Source of the DNA: Spirogloea muscicola
Taxonomy: Eukaryota > Streptophyta > Zygnematophyceae > Spirogloeales > Spirogloeaceae
Direction of reading: 5' to 3'
Assembly (NCBI GenBank): GCA_009602725.1
Contig: WELB01000028.1
Location: 234,323 to 246,910, forward strand
Length of the DNA stretch: 12,588 nucleotides
Of this stretch, positions 1-6,464 are shown one piece after another. Position 1 is the stretch's first letter; every line of letters starts with the position of its first letter. Under the pieces are notes generated by a model. It ran no database searches and was not told where the DNA came from. It worked only from the letters and a program-made list of their open reading frames with translations. The translations under genes and the position numbers were made by a program.

Positions 1-3000
1 GGCGCAGCGGCGGCAGCGGCGGCGGCGGCGGGGGTGGCGGCTACTCGCCGTTCGCAACGCCCGACCAGCTGCAGCTGGAGCTGCAGCAGCTCGCCACGAC
101 GGGCGGCGCCGTCTCCTCCTCGTCCTCCGCCAGCTACCTCGCCTCCGCCGGCCCGCCGCAGCCGTCGGCGTCTCAGCCGCCGCCGGACGTCCTGGCCCAG
201 CTGCAAAGCATGCAGGCCGTGCCGCACAAGCTGCTGCGACCGCAGCAGCAGCGCTACCAGCCGCAGCTGCAGCCGCACCCGCCGTCGTACCTCAGCGGCC
301 ACCCGTCGCCGTACGACACCGCGGCGGCTGCGGCAGCGGCGCTGCAGCAGCAGCACCAGCAGTTCCTGCACCAGCAGGCTACGGTGTACCAGCTGCCGCC
401 GGCTTCGTCGCCCCCGCGGCTGCCCCCCGTGCGCACCAGCAAGGCGCCATCGCCGCCGCTGCAGCAGCAGCTGCAGCAGCAGCGGTCTCTGCCCCAGCAG
501 CAGCTGAAGCAGTCGCCGTACACGTCGCCGTCGCAATCGCCCCCCATCTCGCCGCAGGTGCAGGCCATGCAGCGGCTTGCCATCAATGGCGGCGACCTGC
601 CGGCTGTGCCGCAGCAGTATGGCCAGGTGGCCAGCGCCAGCAACGGCGGCAGGGCTGCCGGCAGCTACAGCCCGACCTCGCAGCAGAAGCAGCAAGCGCC
701 AGGGAGGGGCGGCAGCGGCGGAGAGCCGGCGCTGAAGATACCGCCGCTGCCGGACCTGGAGGGCCTGCCTGGCGCCGCCGCAGGCGGCGGCGCCGCTGGC
801 GGGGGCACGCTGGATGGCGGAGGCCCCGTGCGGCCCATCAGCTCGCAGCTGGAGCAGCTGCTCATCAACTGCGCGGAGGCCATCGACCGCGCCGACCTCA
901 CCGCCGCGCACAGCATCATGCAGGCGCTCAACTCCATGGTGTCCCCGCACGGCACCGCCTCCCAGCGCATGGCATACTACTTCCTCGAGGGCCTCGCCGC
1001 GCGCATCGTTGGCACTGGTGCCGCAATCTATCAGGTGCCTGTACATCGCTGCAGCTGTCGCTTCCTCTGTGCTGCTACTGGTAGCGCCCCTCATCATCGA
1101 GGGCTGGCTCAGCTTCTCACACTCGAGGTGTCAGGTGGAACGTGCTACTTGCTACAGTGGCTCGTGAGCGTGTGATGTACTGACAAGTGCTGTGAATGAA
1201 ATGTCCAGCCCGCAGAACACATTCTGCTCATGCTGATTCTCTGCCCTTGCTCGCCACCTGCAGGCTCTGCAGAGCAACGCTGGCCAGGAGCCAGGGCCAG
1301 CAAGCAAGGACATGCTGCAGGCGCTGCTGGCCTTCCTGGAGGCCTGTCCGTATGCCAACTTTGGCCATGTGGCTGCCAACGGCGCGATCCTGGAGGCTTT
1401 TGAGAATGAGCCGCGAGTGCACATTGTAGACTTTGGCATCACGCATGGCACGCAATGGCCGACCCTCATTGAGGCGCTCGCCATGCGGCCGGGCGGGCCG
1501 CCTAACCTGCGCATCACAGGCATTGATGCGCCCCTTACTGGCTTAAAGCCCTCCAGCCTCCAGGTGCGCCCCTCTCGTGCATGCCCATGCACCTTTGACA
1601 CAAGTCAGTGATGTCACTGCCCGTTCCGTAATGCTTATCTGGAAGGTAAGTTAAGAAGGTAGTAAGTCACACAAGACAAAATACAAGCTGGGCGCTCTTT
1701 GACTTTGTCACCAGCCACCAGCTAACAATCCGCTCTGGATGTGCACTGGTTTTTCGCGCTCAACAGGAGACAGGCCGGCGGCTGACGAGCTTCGCAAAGC
1801 TGATGGGCGTGCCATTTGAGTTCTGCCCAATCACCGAGCACCTTGACAGTCTGCAAATGTCGCAGTTCGAGCTGCGCAAGAGCGAGGTGCTGGCCGTGAA
1901 CTGCATGCTGCGCCTGCACCAGCTGAGTCCGGGGGAGACGTCCAGCCACAGCAGCCCGCGCAACAACGTGCTGAAGCTTATCCGCGCCATGGAGCCGCGC
2001 ATTGTGACGCTCGTCGAGCAGGTGCTTGCCTGTCCTCTATCTACATTGGCAATATTAGACGGGCTTTGACGTTGCCAAGGTGCGGCTCATGTTATACTAT
2101 GATATGAGCCGCAAGCTGGTATTGTGGCTTGCTACTACTTTGATCCTAAACCTGAAGCCCAAATCACCAACCTGAAATATGATAACTGTGAGCCCTTATT
2201 CTAGTACTCCCTCACATCCTGCAGCATGCATGCAACAACATTTTGTGTTGGTGTCTTTGTCAGTCGCTGCATCAGTGGAGCTTGTCAGGGCTGCTTTTGA
2301 GGTCAGCAGAGGCGAGTGCAGAAATCTGGCGATGTGAAGTTGAGGCATGGGCTGCCTCTGAGAGCCTCTGTGTCCACAATATCAAAGACTTGGACGTGGA
2401 ATAGAGCTGGATTTAAGGCTTGCTTCCACTGAAACAGTTGCTATGGCTTTCTTCCTCTGCCACTTGTGGCACGCAGCACTCAGACGACAACCTGCCATAC
2501 TTCACCTCGAGATTCCGTGAGGCACTGCACTACTTCTCAGCGCTCTTCGACAGCCTGGACGTGTCGCTGCCATGGCACAGCACCGAGCGGGTGCTCATCG
2601 AGGAGCGCGTCCTCGGCCGCAAAATCGTTAACATTGTCGCGTGCGAGGGCGCCGAGCGCATTGAGCGCCACGAGCGTCACCAGAAGTGGCAGGTGTGTGT
2701 CCACTGAGCACCTCGAGCATCTCTGCCTGTCACTGTGCTTTGCAGTGCCTGTGTGGAGTTGCCAAGCAGTTCAAGTGACTTGCTTTGCGTCTCATGTTGA
2801 TCTGATCTACTGATAGAAGGGTTTCACTCTGAGAGCCTCTCTGTTAGCTGGACATCGGCCATCAGTCATGGGAAGCATCCCTGTTAAGCGGCAGGCTCTC
2901 AGTCTATTGACATAACCCCTGCATGTGGCAGTACCGCATGCGGCGGGCAGGCTTTGAGCTGCAGGCCTTGAGCGCAGACGTGATCGACAACATGCAATCG

Positions 3001-3159
3001 CTGCTCAAGCGTTACCGAGAGGGATATGGCCTCATGGATGACCAGAAACTCATCATGCTGACGTGGCGGGGCCAGCGCCTGCTCGCGGCGTCTACCTGGC
3101 GACCAGCGCAGCCGGCACACGTCGCGGCCATCGTGCAGGTGGCTCGCGACGGCGGCTGA
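1..3159 (+). CDS. GRAS-domain transcription regulator, 5'-partial, five exons
   Basis: Exons by GT-AG splicing are <3-1034, 1264-1563, 1767-2021, 2477-2692 and 2932-3159 (TGA), giving 676 visible residues. The frame is open to the window edge, so the true start lies upstream. Residues 1 to about 275 are rich in Gln, Pro, Ser, Gly and Ala. The GRAS domain runs from about 279 to 660: LHR I ([21 protein letters not shown]), VHIID ([15 protein letters not shown], 396-410, then [10 protein letters not shown]), LHR II ([13 protein letters not shown], 485-497), PFYRE ([11 protein letters not shown], 536-546), RVER-type RIER (590-593) and SAW with Trp646 and Trp657. GRAS proteins are plant nuclear regulators that usually act through partner DNA-binding factors. 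The DFGI.HG.QWP block recalls the LISCL subfamily and [16 protein letters not shown] recalls PAT1. No DELLA motif is visible. The family call is firm; the subfamily is open. Confidence 0.94.
3..41 (+). repeat. GGC-rich microsatellite coding poly-Gly
   Basis: This is a nearly pure run of GGC/GGT/GGG codons at the window edge. In the GRAS frame it encodes Arg-Ser-Gly-Gly-Ser followed by eight glycines. It belongs to the low-complexity N-terminal region. Confidence 0.8.
236..553 (+). repeat. CAG-rich low-complexity segment coding Gln/Pro-rich region
   Basis: Interrupted CAG runs encode short Gln tracts, for example at 241-252, 343-363 and 463-483, separated by Pro, Ser, Leu and His. Almost every Gln codon is CAG. 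The region is inside GRAS exon 1 and upstream of the conserved domain. Gln-rich stretches like this often serve as disordered or transactivating segments, but that role is inferred. Confidence 0.75.
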
Positions 3160-3311
3160 ATGGCCTGCTGCTAGAATGCTTTGCCTCGTTTGCTGTGTTA
3201 ATTACATGGCGGTATATATTTCCTCACATTAGATCCCCTTGACCTTACAGCTCTTCTACCTTCTTTGACAATCATACACTTTTTCTCATGCTGCCGTTAT
3301 CCCCCTTGCCT
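3160..3311. other. GRAS 3' flank, no gene seen
   Basis: This AT-richer stretch follows the GRAS stop. It should contain the 3' UTR and cleavage site. I see no AATAAA and no TGTAA in it, so the end of the transcript cannot be placed. Confidence 0.5.
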
Positions 3312-4078
3312 TCACTGGACAGCATTCACCAACTTAGGCAGTTTATGATACGAGAAAGTACTGCCATCAACGACCAGATGCTTGGGCGCAATACGAGCAG
3401 CTGTGAAGTCGCAAAAGGAATGGCCAGGGGCAGCGAGCCCAGCTTGGTCTATATGTCTTAGGTGTATCCGTCAGTGACTGCTAGGTTGTGAAAGCAATGG
3501 GGTCACCTGTAGCTTGAGGAAATCAGAGGAAGTACTAAAGCCCGGCTTGACCCATTTCAGTCCTGTCATGACTAGCTGCACATCGCCTTGGAAGGACAGC
3601 CGTGGTGCACTCTAAATGTAGGCATCACGAGGACTTACTTGTGATCTCCAACATGACTCGGCACCATGGAGGAGTTAAAGAGCCCAGTAGCTTGGTTGAA
3701 ATGCAGGAGGTAAAGCAATAAATGGCCCCCAGGCCACCGCAGCTTCTGATTCTGTACGTTGCACAAAGAGAGCCCGGAGATTGAGGAGCTCCACAGCTCG
3801 GCCCTGATACCCACTGGCTGGATCTTTGGCAGCAAGTGCCACCATGTTAGGGTTGTATGCAATGTCAAGACCTTGGCAATCTCATGCCCCGAATGGTGCC
3901 CAATTTGCAACAGAACTGTGCTTTCTGCATCAGGAGTCAGGCGCTGCTCAGCTCAGTGCAAGGGAGTCTCAAAGGCGTGCATCTCTGCAGAGCGAAGGAA
4001 CGCTGCATTAGTAGTGCCATGGAGAGGACTTGTGTGTCCTAGATTTCTGAAAGCCACAAAGTGCCAAAGTACACTGGT
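3312..4078 (-). pseudogene. decayed minus-strand gene fragment, family unknown
   Basis: Read on the minus strand from an acceptor (ttgcag) at 4079-4084, a coding-like frame starts with TSVLWHFVAFRNLGHTSPLH. It passes an in-frame TGA at 3953-3955, continues as AEQRLTPDAESTVLLQIG, and needs one frameshift near 3866. It then runs 63 codons (containing NPNMVALAAKDPASGY and VAWGPFIALPPAFQPSYW) to a TAA at 3675-3677, and stays readable to a consensus donor gtaagt at 3633-3638. The block 3639-4078 is 440 bases, one short of a whole number of codons, as a single-base deletion would give. A possible last exon is 3312-3506, after a 132-base intron with acceptor ctacag. It has a TGA at 3471-3473 and ends in KLPKLVNAVQ then TGA. 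Codons in the main run are enriched for first-position G. I do not recognise the family. It could be an old gene remnant or a mobile-element relic. Confidence 0.45.
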
Positions 4079-4162
4079 CTGCAAGCCTTGGATAGGCCGC
4101 GCAGAGCAGGGCTGCTTGCCGCATGGGCCCCGCCGTTAGAGCGACGGCTTGGGGGTTTTCCA

Positions 4163-4233
4163 AGTTCATTCTTTTGTTCAGTTTCTCTGGGCTGGCCTCG
4201 CCCAGCCACCTGGAAGCGTCTTTCCCTTCTCCA
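4163..4233 (+). repeat. hairpin repeat copy 1
   Basis: The core 4189-4207 pairs GGCTGG with CCAGCC. It is preceded by TTCATTCTTTTG and followed by AAGCGTCTTTCCCTTCTCC. Both flanks match the distant minus-strand copy at 11961-12097 closely. Confidence 0.75.
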
Positions 4234-4238
4234 AGTGG

Positions 4239-4262
4239 GGGCTGCCTTCAACCGGGCAGCCC
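4239..4262. repeat. perfect 8-bp stem-loop related to the repeat core
   Basis: GGGCTGCC (4239-4246) and GGCAGCCC (4255-4262) are exact reverse complements around an 8-base loop. The arms resemble the repeat core, but CTGCC/GGCAG replaces CTGG/CCAG on both sides. Confidence 0.75.
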
Positions 4263-4299
4263 TTGAAGTTTGGAGCTGGCCAGAACTCGGCTGGATGCT

Positions 4300-4375
4300 C
4301 CCAGTTTCGGGCTGCCTTTTCACAGCCCTTGCCCCCATTGGGATTGCCACTTCTTCCCAGTACGTGAGCGGGACA
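4300..4375 (+). repeat. hairpin repeat copy 2
   Basis: The core is 4309-4328 (GGGCTG...CAGCCC), followed by TTGCCCCCATTGGGA. That tail recurs almost exactly in the copy at 5112-5198. Confidence 0.75.
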
Positions 4376-4445
4376 CCAAGCAGCTCGCCTCTCTTCCGCG
4401 TCATTATCGAGCACCGTGCCCGAGCAAGCGGACAAGCTGGCTTCC

Positions 4446-4537
4446 TCTGGCCCCCTTCTCGTTCTTTGTTCATTCTTTTTTGGGCTGGCTTGTCCAGCCC
4501 CTATCCTCAATGGGCGAGCCCTTTCTTTCTTCGACAA
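4446..4537 (+). repeat. hairpin repeat copy 3
   Basis: The core 4482-4500 has a 7-bp stem, GGGCTGG/CCAGCCC, with a 5-base loop. The flanks are TTGTTCATTCTTTTT on the left and CCTTTCTTTCTTC on the right. It is a near inverted match of the copy at 4772-4897. Confidence 0.8.
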
Positions 4538-4771
4538 GCGGCCGACCGGCGGGGGGGGCTCGGCACGTTTCAGGCGAGCGGTGCCTGTGAATGGCCAGTC
4601 TGCAAGAGCTGGCGTGTTGGACAAGGCACGGCAGGGGCAGGTGGAAGACGAGCTTCGCAGTCGTGACCGAGGGGCCAGCGGCAGCCCAGTGAGACCAAAG
4701 CGAAGGGCTGCTCTCCGGCAGGCGACAACGGCGGGGGGCAGCTGCTGGTGCGCCACCTTCCATGGGATGAA

Positions 4772-4897
4772 GGTGGGAAGAAAGAAAGTGCGCTACCATA
4801 AAAGGTAGGGGCTGGGAAAGGCCAGCCCAAAAAGAATGGACAAGGTCCAAAGAGCCGGAAGGCGCTTAAAAACCACACAGCTAGCAACGAGACTACC
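4772..4897 (-). repeat. hairpin repeat copy 4, inverted
   Basis: The core 4809-4828 has a 7-bp stem GGGCTGG/CCAGCCC. On the minus strand it is preceded by CTTGTCCATTCTTTTT and followed by GCGCACTTTCTTTCTTC. Similarity to the copy near 12,000 continues past the core, to CACACAG and an ACGAGAC block, so the unit is at least about 120 bases. Confidence 0.8.
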
Positions 4898-4994
4898 GCA
4901 GATGGAAGCTTAGTAACAACTAGCGAGCTGCAGCAAGTCGCAGTAACGGAAAGGAGAAGAAGCTCTTTTGAGAAGAAAAGAGAACAGCTCTTGC

Positions 4995-5025
4995 AGCAAT
5001 GGCTGTGAGAGGCCAGCCCAAAGGA
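4995..5025 (-). repeat. hairpin repeat copy 5, inverted, core only
   Basis: The core 5001-5018 reads GGCTGGCCTCTCACAGCC on the minus strand. Little of the flanking consensus remains. Confidence 0.65.
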
Positions 5026-5111
5026 ACTAGCCACTCACGTAGCAATGTGGTCTCCGGCCCCTTTCTGCCATAGCTTCTTCAGGCCCCACAGTCGCTGCTT
5101 AGCTCGTATTT

Positions 5112-5198
5112 TGGCCCCTTCGAACCTTGTCAATTCTTTTCGGGCTGGCTTCTCACAGCCCTTGCCCCCATTGGGAGAGCCACTTCTTCTCTCGAGCC
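5112..5198 (+). repeat. hairpin repeat copy 6
   Basis: GGCCCCTTCGAACCTTGT leads to the core 5142-5161, then TTGCCCCCATTGGGAGAGCC and CACTTCTTCTC. It is one of the fullest copies. Confidence 0.8.
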
Positions 5199-5204
5199 TT
5201 GTCC

Positions 5205-5265
5205 TTACTATGCTGGGCTGGCCCTTCACAGCCCCTACCTTCTTTGGGAGCGCACTTCCTTTCCT
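5205..5265 (+). repeat. hairpin repeat copy 7
   Basis: The core is 5215-5234, followed by CTACCTTCTTTGGGAGCG and CACTTCCTTTCCTC. It sits directly behind copy 6, with cores 73 bases apart. Confidence 0.8.
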
Positions 5266-5395
5266 CGTGGGACTTGCTTAGTTGTGTGTTTCAGCTCCGG
5301 CCCCTTCGGCCTTTGTCTATTCCTTTTTGAGCTGGTTTTCACAGCCCCTCTGACGAGCTTACTTTCACAGCCATCGCCATTGGCCTCCCGTTCAT
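5266..5395 (+). repeat. hairpin repeat copy 8 plus a degenerate half copy
   Basis: CTCGTGG, TGTGTG-TTTCAG and GGCCCCTTCGGCC lead to a weakened core at 5329-5347 (GAGCTGG...CAGCCC). A second partial copy follows at 5363-5384 (TTTCACAGCCATCGCCATTGG). The left extension matches the far side of the copy near 12,000. Confidence 0.7.
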
Positions 5396-5497
5396 TTTAC
5401 GGGCACTGCGCGCCTTCTCGCTGTACAAAGTGAGCTTCGTTAAACAGGAGGCGGCCAGCCCCGGGAAGCGGGAGCTCTTTTTCCAAAGGTGGATGAA

Positions 5498-5531
5498 AGG
5501 AGGGGAGGAGTGGAGGAGGGGAGGAGGGGGG
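5498..5531 (+). repeat. purine-rich G-run segment
   Basis: This 34-base stretch is almost all G and A, with G runs at 5502-5505, 5518-5521 and 5526-5531 and several GG pairs. It could form a G-quadruplex on the + strand. Confidence 0.55.
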
Positions 5532-5597
5532 TTTCTGGGCAACGGGGCCTGCGCACCTGGTGGGGAGGTGACGCCAGCGGCGGGTGGCGACGGGGCG

Positions 5598-5613
5598 CAC
5601 GTGTGCCACGTGG
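5598..5613. promoter_or_regulatory. paired G-boxes (CACGTG)
   Basis: Two CACGTG hexamers lie at 5598-5603 and 5607-5612, with centres 9 bases apart. The second sits in CCACGTGGC, the classic plant G-box/ABRE-type core bound by bZIP and bHLH factors. They are about 860 bases upstream of the ABCG start codon. Whether they control that gene depends on where its transcript begins, which I cannot see. Confidence 0.4.
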
Positions 5614-5641
5614 CGGGTGCCGTGTGGGGCCGGGAGCGGCC

Positions 5642-5660
5642 CCTTCCCGGGAGGGGAAGG
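5642..5660. other. 7-bp stem-loop
   Basis: CCTTCCC (5642-5648) pairs with GGGAAGG (5654-5660) around a 5-base loop. No function is evident. Confidence 0.45.
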
Positions 5661-5878
5661 TTCGGCGTACACGGCGCCTTGCTGCCGTCGATGCGGCCCC
5701 ATCTGGCGGCAGACAATCGGACGCCCACGCGGCGCGCCGAGGGGGCGGCAACTTTAGCGGCCATCATGGCGGGGAGCTCCTCGACGGTCATGCTAATTGC
5801 AATCACTTACCGCGACGGACGCCCCGGCCGTCCCTCCACACTGCCCGCCTGATGGTAGGTACTTCGAGGGAAGGCGAA

Positions 5879-5896
5879 GCCCCGTCAAGACGGGGC
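5879..5896. other. 7-bp stem-loop with tetraloop
   Basis: GCCCCGT (5879-5885) pairs perfectly with ACGGGGC (5890-5896) around CAAG. It lies in the GC-rich leader or upstream zone of the ABCG gene and could structure an mRNA leader. No function is evident. Confidence 0.45.
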
Positions 5897-6324
5897 GCGG
5901 TAATGGAAGTGGGTTATGGGGGGTGGTGTGTCACGGTGGCGTGGCCGAGGCGTCAGGGCAGGCATCAACTGGCACCGCCTGGCCACCGTCGCTCCACCAC
6001 TGCCCCCCGCTCTGTTCCCGCCGCCACCGCCGCGCCCGTCGCCGCCGCCGCCGGAAGCGCTGCGCCGCGGCGGCGAGGCCGGGAAGCCGAGCCTTCGCCG
6101 CCGCCTTCGCCCTCCCGCCGCTGGTCAGCTTCCCCACGCCCTGGCCCGCCCGCCTCCGCCGGCGCCCGCTCCGCCGCCTGCCTCGGGAGCGGCCTCGCGC
6201 TCGCTCGTCACTGCCGTCAGCCTCGGCTGGAAGGCCTCGCTCCCTGCCGCGAGCACGGGCGCCGTCAGTCGCCAGCCATATCGTGCCGCTTCGCCTGTCC
6301 CGCCTAGCCCCTATACGTCGTGTC

Positions 6325-6342
6325 ATGGATGCTATGCCCTGA
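6325..6342 (+). other. upstream ORF 1 of ABCG leader
   Basis: ATG at 6325 encodes Met-Asp-Ala-Met-Pro and then TGA. Its stop overlaps the next upstream ATG as TGATG. It counts only if this part of the leader is transcribed and not spliced out. Confidence 0.35.
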
Positions 6343-6353
6343 TGGCATTCTGA
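6342..6353 (+). other. upstream ORF 2 of ABCG leader
   Basis: ATG at 6342 encodes Met-Ala-Phe and then TGA at 6351-6353. It is in the same frame as the main ABCG start, so this stop fixes the 5' limit of the ABCG open frame. Confidence 0.35.
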
Positions 6354-6372
6354 GAGCCACGACCGCTCGGAA

Positions 6373-6417
6373 ATGCCAGCTAGACCCCGGTTCCCTTGCC
6401 TCGGCCTCCACTGTTGA
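6373..6417 (+). other. upstream ORF 3 of ABCG leader
   Basis: ATG at 6373 encodes a 14-residue peptide (MPARPRFPCLGLHC) ending 47 bases before the ABCG ATG. It would affect translation only if it is present in the mature leader. Confidence 0.3.
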
Positions 6418-6464
6418 CTGGCCAGCTCTGTTTGCCTTCCTGCTGCGCCAGATCGCAGGGCACA

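Larger units (their letters stand above)
4150..5400. repeat. cluster of short hairpin-bearing repeats, mixed orientation
   Basis: This gene-free stretch holds at least eight copies of one degenerate unit, listed separately, in the order + + + - - + + +. Shared blocks are GGCCCCTTCGAAC, TTCATTCTTTT, GGGCTGG...CAGCCC, a CCATTGGGAG-like block and CACTTTCTTTCTTC. Longer open frames here on both strands are rich in Ser, Cys, Trp and Arg and run through the repeats, so I do not call them genes. Confidence 0.8.
5400..6464 (+). promoter_or_regulatory. GC-rich upstream and 5' leader region of the ABCG gene
   Basis: There is no convincing gene here. Frames on both strands stay open mainly because the sequence is GC-rich, and their translations are Arg/Pro/Ala/Gly low-complexity. 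From about 5970 to 6300 the + strand is dense in CCG and CTC, like a GC-rich leader. Just before the ABCG start, gatcgcag at 6451-6458 could be the acceptor of a leader intron. I cannot locate a transcription start or a convincing TATA box; ctatacg at 6311-6317 is the nearest weak match. Confidence 0.4.

Noticed and set aside
34-507. Arg/Ser-rich open frame overlapping GRAS exon 1
   Set aside because: It is an out-of-frame shadow of the CAG/GCC-rich GRAS coding sequence and has no motif of its own.
3717-3722. AATAAA as the GRAS polyadenylation signal
   Set aside because: It is over 550 bases past the stop and lies within the minus-strand relic, so there is no reason to assign it.
3635-3910. 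91-codon minus-strand open frame
   Set aside because: Its first part is in frame with the relic, but the rest is the shifted shadow of the better coding frame, with Trp/His/Ser/Cys-rich composition.
4061-4850. Long overlapping open frames on both strands
   Set aside because: They run through the hairpin repeats, have low-complexity Cys/Ser/Trp/Arg composition, and occur on both strands at once.
4150-5400. CRISPR-like array
   Set aside because: Copies are degenerate, unevenly spaced and in both orientations, and the window is clearly eukaryotic.
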